Assembly (NCBI RefSeq): GCF_010811875.1
Contig: NZ_VKHP01000046.1
Span: forward strand, 1-44,937
Source: Bradyrhizobium uaiense
GTDB lineage: Bacteria; Pseudomonadota; Alphaproteobacteria; Rhizobiales; Xanthobacteraceae
Direction: 5' to 3'
DNA length: 44,937 nucleotides
Position numbers and translations under genes: made by a program. The notes beneath the pieces are model-generated. The model did no database searches, was not told the origin of the DNA, and saw only the letters and a list, made by a program, of their open reading frames with translations. Shown here in pieces: positions 34,290 to 41,344 of the stretch (positions are counted from its first letter, which is position 1; each line of letters begins with the position of its first letter).

Positions 34290-34581
34290 GTGCGATTATC
34301 TGGCCATGCGCCAGCGTCGCCGTCACTGCCCACCTGGCAGCCCTGGGGCTTGGCTCGCGGATGGCCATGTCAGATGCAGCATTCAATGCCACGGCGTCGG
34401 CTGGCGGGGCGCATGGTCGACTTCAGGCTCGACGCCCTGCCCCAAGATCAACCCTGGTCTCGTGTCAGCTGGCGCCTGGTGTGCACCGTCTGCGGCTCCG
34501 CTGACGCTGGTTAACATCGTTCCGAATTGGCATGACAGGGTCGGTCACGCGATGCCATTCAGTGCGGCACGGAAGTCGTGA
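34290..34581 (+). pseudogene. Decayed small zinc-ribbon-like gene
   Basis: One frame gives RMVDFRLDALPQDQPWSRVS then WRLVCTVCGSADAG and a stop. The next frame continues LVNIVPNWHDRVGHAMPFSA. Joined by a one-base shift near 34512, these read as a single small protein with a CxxC ribbon, ending with the NIVPNWHD block. The 5' part (about 34290-34390) is not clearly coding. It is a remnant; the intact family is of unknown function. Confidence 0.5.
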
Positions 34582-34591
34582 TTCCCCGCCG

Positions 34592-34852
34592 ATGAAACTC
34601 ACCGCAGATCGTCCCTACGCGGATCCCGGGCCGCCCGCAGGCTCATGGAGCATGCCTGCGCGTTCGAGCCGATCCAGGATGGCCGCATCTATATCGAGAA
34701 GATCAACCGCCCGTTGATCGACGAGGACAAGGCGACGCCGGTCCGAATAGTGGGCTGGCTTACAGCAAGCTAGAGATCAGGGCTGGCTCGAGTACCACGA
34801 GAGCGGAACGTTCGTGAGGATGCTGCAACCGGGTAAGGACCTGCTCGCGTGA
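34592..34852 (+). pseudogene. Decayed small unknown gene
   Basis: Starts as ATG with KLTADRPYADP, then shifts frame near 34627 into RAARRLMEHACAFEPIQDGR, IYIEKINRPLIDEDKATPV. A stop at about 34770 and a further shift lead to GWLEYHESGTFVRMLQPGKD, LLA, stop at 34850-34852. The pieces follow one another in order over 87 codons, so this is one small gene broken by at least two indels. The interval 34853-35022 shows no gene. Confidence 0.55.
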
Positions 34853-35022
34853 TATGCCTCGACCTTACTCTTTTGGGCAGTCTTCCATTGCACAATCTCT
34901 TTTGAGTTTATGAAGACTATCGCGGATGTGCCCTAGGATGGACTGTTGACGTAGTCCACCAACTTTGAGGTGACCACATAGAAACGTTCGTTATCCATCG
35001 TGGCGGGCCCCCGAGTGGGCGG

Positions 35023-35259
35023 CTAGGACTGCGAGCGCTTTTGACGAGACGAAGGTACTTTGAGCAAGTCAATATGGCTGACGCCCAGAGCCTTTGCGAG
35101 CTCGTATACCGTAACTATCGTAGGATTACGGCGGCCATTCTCAAGACCGCTAAGATACTGCTGGCTAAATCCAGAAATCTCGCAGAATTCTTCTTGCGTC
35201 AGGCGTTTTTCGAGCCGGATTCGCTTTACGTTTTCCCCCACCAATCTGCGCATATCCAT
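35023..35259 (-). CDS. XRE-family HTH transcriptional regulator
   Basis: 78 aa from ATG 35259 (MDMRRLVGENVKRIRLEKRL). The five-helix Cro/C1 domain fills the protein: TQEEFCEISGFSQQYLSGLE is the HTH, followed by NGRRNPTIVTVYELAKALGV. There is no extra domain. It is divergent from the gene pair at 35436/35847, one of which encodes an ImmA/ArdC-like metallopeptidase. XRE repressors and such proteases commonly control mobile elements together, so it may repress this divergent promoter (35260-35435). An in-frame extension to 35298 is possible but lacks a ribosome site. Confidence 0.85.
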   Translation of the reverse strand: MDMRRLVGENVKRIRLEKRLTQEEFCEISGFSQQYLSGLENGRRNPTIVTVYELAKALGVSHIDLLKVPSSRQKRSQS

Positions 35260-35435
35260 GCACAGAAAGAAAGGGATTACACAATTTAAGTTTACCAACT
35301 ATAATATGTAATGACCCTCAATCGGCCTAGATGCCCGACCTGGGCGACCCAGATCGCAAGATGCCGCAGCACCGATTCCGGACGAGGACGAGCGCGGATG
35401 CTTTGCAGCGCGGGCTGACACTCTGGGGGCAAGTG

Positions 35436-35840
35436 ATGGAACGTGAAAGCTTCTACCAACTCCTCAAAAGCCTACCGCCGAGGGAGGCTGATCTAGTTGA
35501 GCAGGAGTTTACTGCGCGAAAGTTGACCGTGGATGTTCCATTCGCCCGCCTCCACGAGGTGCAAGGCGAGAACAAGCGGCTTCAAGAGCGGCTGTTCGGT
35601 TACCGCGCAGGTTTTTTTACGCTCCTGTGCTTAGTGGCCATTTGGGGCGTCGCCCTCGTGGTCAACCGAACGCCTCCGCTGCATCTGAACTCGTGTGAGG
35701 CTTTGAAATACTATCTGGGCGCGCTCGATGAGACGTCATCCTCACTGCCCGTGGAGACCCGCCAGTTGTTAGACACCCAGGCGGCGGCCTGTCCGGACGA
35801 CGGTCTCGGCGGCTTTGACGACGGCAACCCACATCAATAG
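35436..35840 (+). CDS. Small protein with one transmembrane segment
   Basis: 134 aa from ATG 35436, after GGGGGCAAGTG. An ATG at 35331 would add 35 residues of low-complexity basic sequence and has no ribosome site. The N-terminal part is charged (SFYQLLKSLPPREADLVEQE), with a short coiled stretch LHEVQGENKRLQERLF. Then comes one membrane helix, FFTLLCLVAIWGVALVV, and a C-terminal tail with two Cys (NSCEALKYYL, AAACPDDG). The start of the metallopeptidase gene lies 6 bp further on, so the two form an operon. No family is recognised. Confidence 0.65.
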   Translation: MERESFYQLLKSLPPREADLVEQEFTARKLTVDVPFARLHEVQGENKRLQERLFGYRAGFFTLLCLVAIWGVALVVNRTPPLHLNSCEALKYYLGALDETSSSLPVETRQLLDTQAAACPDDGLGGFDDGNPHQ

Positions 35841-35846
35841 GCAGCG

Positions 35847-36761
35847 ATGACTGAGCGTGGCGTAGCTCCGTTGGATCAGGATTCGGCGCGCACGGCGCTC
35901 GACGAACTTTTTACCCTCGCTGGCAAATATAATTCGAGCGATGCCTACTTCGAATTGATGCGGTTTGTGGGCCGGTTCCGGTTCTATTCCCCGTTCAATG
36001 CAATGCTGATCTACACGCAAATGCCGGGCGCGCACTTCGTCTGCACGGCTGGTCGGTGGCGGAAGGACTACCGTCGAGAAATCAAAATCGGCGCCCGACC
36101 GATTGTGATCCTGCAACCGATGGGACCCGTTTTGTTTGTGTTTGATGTAAGCGATACTACGCCATTGCCGACCGCGCCTTCCCTGCCCCCTCAGGTGGAA
36201 GACCCGTTTCAAGTACGAAACGGCCAGATCGGCGGACAATTGATGCTGACTATCGACAATGCGAAGCGCGACGGCATCCGGGTCTCCGAGCGTGCCGACG
36301 GTTCACAGCAGGCGGGATCCATCGAATGGGCCGCAGCCGGGCAGCACCTGGAAATTCCTGCCAAAAACCCGTCACTAAAATCGACGCATGTCCCTGTATG
36401 GTTCGAGCTTCTGTTGAATAGCCTCCTTTCGGCTGAAGCCCGATATGGGACTCTCGTTCACGAGCTGGCGCATGTGTATTGTGGCCACTTGGGGACGCCG
36501 AATCCTCGATGGTGGCCAGATCGGCAAAACCTATCTCTTGCCGTTTGCGAGTTTGAGGCTGAATCCGTCAGCTATCTGGTTTGCACCAGGCTCGGCATCG
36601 ACACTGCCTCCGATGAATATCTCGCAGCCTATGTTCGGAGATGCCCTGTTACTCCTGCCATCAGCCTTGATCGAGTCATCAAGTCTGTGTTGCTGATCGA
36701 ACAAATGGGGCGAGCGCCCTTGGGGCTTCGACGTCAACAAATGCCTGATGGTAACGGATGA
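35847..36761 (+). CDS. ArdC/ImmA-IrrE-like zinc metallopeptidase
   Basis: 304 aa from ATG 35847. The N-terminal 100 residues (RFRFYSPFNAMLIYTQMPGA, AGRWRKDYRREIKIGARPIV) resemble the ssDNA-binding half of ArdC-type antirestriction proteins. The C-terminal half carries the zinc motif TLVHELAHVYCGHLG (HExxH at 205-209) and the downstream third ligand in CEFEAESVSYLVC. Such proteins protect incoming mobile DNA or cleave repressors. It is in an operon with the membrane protein before it and divergent from an XRE regulator, which fits an element-control or establishment role. The proposed activity is inferred from motifs. Confidence 0.8.
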   Translation: MTERGVAPLDQDSARTALDELFTLAGKYNSSDAYFELMRFVGRFRFYSPFNAMLIYTQMPGAHFVCTAGRWRKDYRREIKIGARPIVILQPMGPVLFVFDVSDTTPLPTAPSLPPQVEDPFQVRNGQIGGQLMLTIDNAKRDGIRVSERADGSQQAGSIEWAAAGQHLEIPAKNPSLKSTHVPVWFELLLNSLLSAEARYGTLVHELAHVYCGHLGTPNPRWWPDRQNLSLAVCEFEAESVSYLVCTRLGIDTASDEYLAAYVRRCPVTPAISLDRVIKSVLLIEQMGRAPLGLRRQQMPDGNG

Positions 36762-36954
36762 CCGGTCTCGCGCGGGCAGCTCGTTTCTGTAGCAAACAGC
36801 GAACCCCCTCGCACAATTAGGCAAACGCGCCGCATCGGAACGTCCGGATGCACCGATAGAGCGCCCCTCAAGCCGGGCACCCGCCCCGGCGGATGTGCCC
36901 TTGATCGGCGAGTCGCGCCGGCGATGCTCCTCCAATCGAGGCAGTCACGCCGGC

Positions 36955-37098
36955 GGACAACTGTCCAGTCAGTATTCAAACTATCGCGAATGCCTACCGG
37001 GACTACACCAAGAAGTTTGTTCCAGGAGATCGGGTCCCTGGTCGAAAAGCTCATGGCTGTGCGGTCGTTCGATAAGGCGATTGAGGTTCTCTGGTAGG
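36955..37098 (+). pseudogene. Phasin-like gene fragment
   Basis: TIANAYRDYTKKFV in one frame (about 36979-37020) is followed after a small indel by QEIGSLVEKLMAVRSFDKAI then EVLW and a TAG at 37096-37098. The pattern Y..Y..K...E....VEKL..VRS.DKAIEVQ is the core of Phasin_2 granule proteins. The N- and C-terminal parts are absent. It is an isolated relic between the metallopeptidase gene and the repeat-rich region. The gaps 36762-36954 and 37099-37445 show no gene. Confidence 0.55.
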
Positions 37099-37445
37099 AC
37101 GACGCGCAGGCGCTGAGAGGCAATTTCGTGAGGCAGCCGATCGGTCACTCGCATAAAATTATCGCTTTCCTTGATCGTAACCTGAGCGCCTGCGGACTAG
37201 ATGCTGGCAGCGACGCTGCGCAATAAACGCTAGGGATAGTCGCTTCATCCCCAACCTGGAGCGCGCAAAAAGCACGGGCCCAGCGAGGTAGCGTGGCGTT
37301 GCCAGTTGGCCCCAACGGGGGCCTCAGCTGCCTTTTGCGCGTCGTCCCCGCTAAGGGACCGCGGAGCCTGCCTCCAACTCGTTCAGCGATCCCTCGATGA
37401 GGACTCGCGCGTCATCATCATAAGGGTAGAGAAGGCTCGCGAGCA

Positions 37446-37565
37446 TTCGCGAGGCCGCGCGAGGCCTCCCTTGTTACCTGATCGTAACACGACAGAGTTC
37501 GCGAACCTTGTTCGGTTCGTTCGGCCGAACCCTTCGCGAACTGTTCGAGAGCATGTTCGCGAACA
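37446..37565. repeat. Cluster of GTTCG..CGAAC palindromes
   Basis: Within 120 bp there are GTTCGCGAAC (37497-37506), GTTCGGCCGAAC (37519-37530), TTCGCGAA (37533-37540) and TGTTCGCGAACA (37554-37565), plus TTCGCGA at 37446-37452. Four perfect palindromes of 8-12 bp with one shared core suggest repeated binding sites for a dimeric protein, for example at a partition or replication site. Confidence 0.6.
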
Positions 37566-37690
37566 CCCCTTGCAGGTTGCTGGAGTTGTGCTCCGCAGGT
37601 GCACGCCCCCCGTCGGGCCGAATTCGGCCCCCTCGCCGTTTTTTCTCGTTTTGGACGTGACGGCGAAAGCCTACCGAAGCCTTCCACGTT

Positions 37691-37716
37691 GTTACGGTCC
37701 ATGGTTACGGTCCATG
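37691..37716 (+). repeat. Perfect tandem 13-bp repeat
   Basis: GTTACGGTCCATG occurs twice without a gap (37691-37703 and 37704-37716) in the non-coding region between the phasin relic and the orphan methyltransferase. Confidence 0.75.
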
Positions 37717-37896
37717 ATCGTCAGTAGCGGCGAGCAGGGAGCGCAAGGCACCATCGGGGTCAACCTCGGCCACTTCGCGCCGCGGCAATCAAACGTTCCG
37801 TCTGTTGGGAAGGCCGGCCCCCGCCTCTGTTTGCCTTGAACTAGACGCTGATCGGCTTCCAATTCGGTGCGAGTCTGTCTCACCGTGACATGCCCC

Positions 37897-38013
37897 CTGT
37901 CACAACCGACGCTAAGGGGCCTTTTTCTGTCACAGATGTCCCAGCTTTCTGTCACAGATGTCCCAGCCGTCCAAATTAACGCTTTCAAATCGTTGAGCTT
38001 CGCTGCTGTCACA
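37897..38013 (+). repeat. Iteron-like CTGTCACA cluster with perfect tandem 22-bp repeat
   Basis: A 22-bp unit (core CTGTCACAGATGTCCCAGC) is repeated exactly at 37924-37945 and 37946-37967. Further CTGTCACA copies lie at 37897-37904 and 38006-38013. Two-turn-spaced direct repeats of about 22 bp are the usual size of replication-initiator iterons or operator arrays. No initiator gene is obvious next to it. Confidence 0.65.
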
Positions 38014-38156
38014 GGCGGTCTCACAGGATCCTCCGTCCGCTGGGTGAGTGACCCATTGGCCGGTCCCTGCTGAGCTGCTTTAAGCGATGCTTAGCGGATG
38101 CTCTGGGCATGCTTCGAGCATTGCATGATGCACAAGCTCAAGCATTGCCACCCATT

Positions 38157-38185
38157 CGCTAGCTGATCGCTAGCGATCGGCTAGC
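38157..38185. repeat. 11-bp-phased CTAG sites with a 14-bp palindrome
   Basis: CTAG occurs at 38159, 38170 and 38181, exactly 11 bp apart. The middle one is the centre of the perfect palindrome GATCGCTAGCGATC (38165-38178). Just upstream (38085-38150) GATGCT/GCATGC-type motifs are repeated. The gap from here to 38491 shows no gene. Confidence 0.5.
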
Positions 38186-38491
38186 GGGCGGTACGAAGAA
38201 TCCGTCATAAGGTGTGCGCTCACTGCTACAATCCTCTGGTCCCAACCGGCGCATTCGGGGCTGCCCGCTGTCCGGTATAAGGTCTCTTCCGCTGTCGCGG
38301 AGCTCCGTCTTCAAAGCGTTTATGCTTCCGTTCGTTGGGAACCCCGTCGTCCCCTCGCCCGGCGACGTGCTACGAGCACGGCACTGTCCGTCGCCCAGTG
38401 ACCGGCGCCGAGTTGCATGGCGATGCTGGAAGAGGTTTTTGGAGAGATATTTGGTCCAGGCTGAGCGAATAGGAACGTTCGCTTCGGCGAT

Positions 38492-39088
38492 CTAACTGAA
38501 CTTCGATTTATAGCCTGGCTTGAACCATTTCAATTCTGTTGCGGTGGGCGCCATCTTATCCCAGACAACCCATGCGTAGGCCGTGGTCCCACTACCCTTC
38601 GGCTTAACGCCACTCGGATAAAAAGTGATCCGCTCGCTGAACACCCACACCCGGGAGGGCGGACTGTTTCCGAAGATCGTTCTGTGCCGGTTTGCTCCTT
38701 CCAGAAACGCCAGCCGGAGCAAAAGTGCGAACTTGCGTTTTGCGCGCTGAACACCGCTCGCGACAAACCCTTCGGCGCAATTGTAAGGCGGATTGGTCAC
38801 AATGTTGTCCGCTCCTGATTGCGAAGTTAAGAAGTCGACACCCGACTCGCCGAAACCCCGATCGTAGAGATCAGAACTGCGAACGGGTTGGCCGGTCTTT
38901 TCCAAAACACGCGACATGGTACCGTCGCCGCACGCGCATTCCCAAATCTCGCCCTCGAAGCTTTCGTTCTCGATGAGGGCATGGGTAGCCCAAGGCGGAG
39001 TGGGGAAGAAGTCCGGCCCGTTGAGATCGGCAAAACGCTTCATCGTGGGCTTGAAGCCGCCGTTGAGATTATAAGTTGCATCCGACAT
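38492..39088 (-). CDS. Orphan SAM-dependent DNA methyltransferase-like protein
   Basis: 198 aa from ATG 39088 with AGAAGGAG upstream. It has FFPTPPWATHALIE near the N-terminus, a SAM-site-like WECACGDGTMSRVLE and the catalytic IVTNPPYNCAEGFV. The C-terminus is FYPSGVKPKGSGTTAYAWVV. NPPY marks N6-adenine or N4-cytosine methylation. The short size and lack of a recognition domain resemble phage-type methyltransferases that use host or element DNA as substrate. No restriction gene is next to it. It probably protects or marks the element; the target is unknown. Upstream frame (to 39226) belongs to a broken DUF1376-like gene, so that extension is rejected. Confidence 0.8.
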   Translation of the reverse strand: MSDATYNLNGGFKPTMKRFADLNGPDFFPTPPWATHALIENESFEGEIWECACGDGTMSRVLEKTGQPVRSSDLYDRGFGESGVDFLTSQSGADNIVTNPPYNCAEGFVASGVQRAKRKFALLLRLAFLEGANRHRTIFGNSPPSRVWVFSERITFYPSGVKPKGSGTTAYAWVVWDKMAPTATELKWFKPGYKSKFS

Positions 39089-39172
39089 TTGTTCGTTCTC
39101 CTTCTCAGTTGTTTTGATTGTCACACGGAGGCTTACGCCGCCATCTGCTGTCTGCTCAGTCGCTTGCCGTTG

Positions 39173-39320
39173 GACGAGCATCGAGCCGTATGGCTCCGCT
39201 TCGTGCATCAGACACATCATCTCCATCCAGAGCCCGCGCGGCCAGCGAGCGGAGCCGAAGCATCGGGTCTGATCGCCAGTCTGACGGGTAGAATTTCAAC
39301 CAAGGATGCTTTGCGGTCAC
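39173..39320 (-). pseudogene. DUF1376-like gene remnant
   Basis: A GTG at 39320, overlapping the stop of the GapR relic (GTGA), opens TAKHPWLKFYPSDWRSDPML, RLRSLAARA. After a one-base shift, GLW-type sequence continues as LWMEMMCLMHEAEPYGSMLV. This matches the start of DUF1376-type phage and island proteins (K..W.KFYPSDWR.D....L....RGLW.EM..LMHEAEPYG). Everything after about residue 50 is lost and replaced by sequence leading into the methyltransferase gene. Confidence 0.6.
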
Positions 39321-39906
39321 ACGAGCATCCCGAGCGCTTGCATGTAGGTGTCGAGGATTGCTTCCTGCTCCTGCCGGTCCCCATCCTTCATCTTCCGGAG
39401 CGTCGGCTTATCCCCCTCGCCATCCCCGGGTTAACCGGGGTTAACCGGGGGGTTACCCCCCTTAACCTCAGCCGTGTCTTTTGATTTCAGTTTCGGATTC
39501 TCCGCCTCTGCCATTGGCCTTATCCTGCTCGGCCTTCTCGAAGTCGCGCCTCATGCGACGCGAAATAGATGGTGCCGTCCGGATCGCGAGCCGGACGATG
39601 GTGCGCAGGGCCTTCAGGTCCGTTGCCCTTGGCCTCGGTGTAGATGTCTCGGATGTCGTCGGAGAGGCCCTTCTTTTCCTCCTCCAAGGTTTCGATGCGA
39701 CCGACGATGGAGCGCAGTTGGTCACGCGCAACCTTCGACGGGCCGTTCGCATCGGTTGCGGTGCCGGTCACGCTACCGGTTGCGCTACCAGTCGCGCTAC
39801 CAGTCGCGCTTTCCTTCGCGACGCTCGGCGCGCCGGTTGCGGTGTTGTGCCCGGCGGGCGGTGGCGCGCCGATGTGCGTGGTCGTGCTCTCGACATTGAG
39901 CGTCAT
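39317..39906 (-). pseudogene. GapR-like (DUF2312) gene, interrupted
   Basis: The N-terminal part from 39906 has a Gly/Ala/Thr-rich leader with repeated ATGS units, then [20 protein letters not shown] and [16 protein letters not shown] frame change near 39620 leads to [10 protein letters not shown], ending at 39588. The expected last block, LRKMKDGDRQEQEAILDTYM then QALGMLV, lies separately at 39317-39400. About 187 bp with stops now lie between the two. GapR-type proteins bind AT-rich or overtwisted DNA as chromosome-structuring proteins, and island copies are common. This copy is broken by an indel and by the intervening stretch. Confidence 0.75.
39424..39462. repeat. GGTTAACC tandem sites and G6/C6 hairpin
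   Basis: GGTTAACC palindromes lie at 39429-39436 and 39439-39446, ten bases apart, followed by GGGGGGTTACCCCCC (39447-39461), a strong short hairpin. All lie inside the stretch that separates the two parts of the GapR-like gene. Confidence 0.6.
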
Positions 39907-39931
39907 GGTCTTCTCCGGTTTTGCTGGGGGT

Positions 39932-40213
39932 TTAGGACTGGTACGAGATCCCTAGGGCGAAGGGATCGATGCCCCACTCCGCCCAGAACTTCAGTTCATT
40001 GCCGGCCGCGTGCTGCTCGAGGTCCCGGACTTGTCGCCGCCTTATCAATTCCGATACGCAGATTGGGTCGAGTGCGCGTTTTGCCGCCGCACGGGTTAAG
40101 GGCCGCCTGGTGTGCCGGCCCTCAGTGAACCTTTGAGAGGGCTTGGTTTTGGGCACAGCTTCGCCTTTGAGGGCGAAGCTGTCTGAACCTCCGAGCCGGG
40201 ATGGATCAGACAC
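39932..40213 (-). CDS. Hypothetical protein
   Basis: 93 codons from a GTG at 40213; no clear ribosome site. The C-terminal two thirds look coding ([50 protein letters not shown]). It lies 25 bp before the GapR-like gene on the same strand and follows the same orientation as the AlpA gene string. No family is recognised. The true start may be further inside. Confidence 0.45.
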   Translation of the reverse strand: MSDPSRLGGSDSFALKGEAVPKTKPSQRFTEGRHTRRPLTRAAAKRALDPICVSELIRRRQVRDLEQHAAGNELKFWAEWGIDPFALGISYQS

Positions 40214-40514
40214 AGACGGATTGAAGAAACCTCTGAATGAGGAAGGCCGGGGTCATGCGGTCGGCCTTTACACTCGCTTTGACGCGGAACCATCCCTGCA
40301 CCATCCGTCAGTGTCGGGACTGTCTGTGGGTCGGCGCTAGCCGGCGCCCACTCCTAGTGTACATTTCAGCACACCTTGTCGCCGATGCCATTCGGCTGTT
40401 GCCACGCCGGTCGTAGTCCCGGAGATCGGCCCATTGGAGGGCTGGCTATGCCCATGCGCCTCGCGGCGCACGAGTCTCGTTTGTAAGATCAGGCGGCTTT
40501 TTTCTGCACCTCCG
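40214..40514. other. Intergenic region with a hairpin
   Basis: No gene is seen. AAGGCCG (40243-40249) pairs with CGGCCTT (40262-40268) around a 12-base loop, 30 bp upstream of the hypothetical gene start. Neither strand has a T run after it, so it is not a clear terminator. GGCGCTAGCCGGCGCC-like dyad sequence follows at about 40332-40348. Confidence 0.35.
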
Positions 40515-40895
40515 TCAATGCGCTCCCGACGATTGCCCGGTGTGGTCTTCTTGCCGAGGTTGGAGGGATTTGTTTTCTGCCGTGACGATCACGCTATCTT
40601 TGCCGTGACCGTCACGCAGTTTTTCGCGGTGACGACGCTGACGTTCGTTCGCGGTCACGTCCTTTGCTTTCGTTTCGCGCAGCAACAAGTCGGGATCGAA
40701 TCCCGCCTTTTCGAGAACCGCTCTGCAAAATGCGAAAGCATATTCCGGGCGAACGAAGATGGAGCCATCTTCATCGGGCCATCGAAATTGTTTGATGGCG
40801 ATGTCTCCCTGATCGTTTTTGTAAACCGCGATCGCGTCCTGGTCGGGGATAACGGCGTCGGAGATGTCCGGACCTTCCTCTTGATAGCTGCTCAC
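40515..40895 (-). CDS. Hypothetical protein with basic C-terminal tail
   Basis: 126 aa from a GTG at 40895, 28 bp after the AlpA-like gene. It has an acidic start, a beta-like middle (DAIAVYKNDQGDIAIKQFRW, SIFVRPEYAFAFCRAVLEKA) and a basic helical tail (NERQRRHREKLRDGHGKD). The tail suggests nucleic-acid contact. It is located in the conserved alpA-downstream gene string of the island and is probably element backbone. No function can be assigned. Confidence 0.6.
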   Translation of the reverse strand: MSSYQEEGPDISDAVIPDQDAIAVYKNDQGDIAIKQFRWPDEDGSIFVRPEYAFAFCRAVLEKAGFDPDLLLRETKAKDVTANERQRRHREKLRDGHGKDSVIVTAENKSLQPRQEDHTGQSSGAH

Positions 40896-40923
40896 GTCAC
40901 CACCACCGCTTTGACAATCGGGC

Positions 40924-41142
40924 TCATCGCGCGGTGTCGATCAAGGCACGCAGTTCCTCCACCCGCCACGCCGTGATGCGCGGTCCGAGTTTCACCGATT
41001 TCGGATAACGCCCCGATGCGACGCCCGCCCACCAGGACGAGCGCGAGATCGGCAACGGTCCGTTGGGTGCCAAGATCGATGTCAGCCGAACAAACCCATT
41101 TTCGGGCCAGGCATCGTTGTTGCTTTTGGGGATTTTGGTCAT
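40924..41142 (-). CDS. alpA: AlpA-like HTH regulator (MerR-like fold, excision/regulation)
   Basis: 72 aa from ATG 41142, with AGGAG ten bases upstream. The AlpA pattern is clear: GFVRLTSILAPNGPLPISRS, SSWWAGVASGRYPKSVKLGP and RITAWRVEELRALID. Such proteins activate integrase expression or act as excision factors in P4-like elements. It lies next to the integrase on the same strand, with 202 bp between them (41143-41344) and no gene there. Longer in-frame start (41208) lacks a ribosome site. Confidence 0.85.
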   Translation of the reverse strand: MTKIPKSNNDAWPENGFVRLTSILAPNGPLPISRSSWWAGVASGRYPKSVKLGPRITAWRVEELRALIDTAR

Positions 41143-41344
41143 AGGTGTGACGCTCCTGCTGAAGGACTTTGGCCGGTCAATTCTGGGAAAGCGGCTGCCA
41201 TCAGCCAAGGCAATCCCTCGCCATAGAGGGCAAGGGAAGGATGCATTACGGCATCTCGACGTGTTGCTAGACTACACCAGACTTTCTCGGTGCAATGAAA
41301 TTTCTGAGCGCCATCCACGACTTTCGAGCAGGATCAATCGGCAT

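Noticed and set aside
37306..37839. 177-codon open frame in the repeat region
   Set aside because: Composition is unlike a protein, it spans the palindromes and has no ribosome site; the repeats make it non-coding.
37446..38185. CRISPR array
   Set aside because: Repeats differ in sequence and lack regular spacers of constant length; no cas genes in the window.
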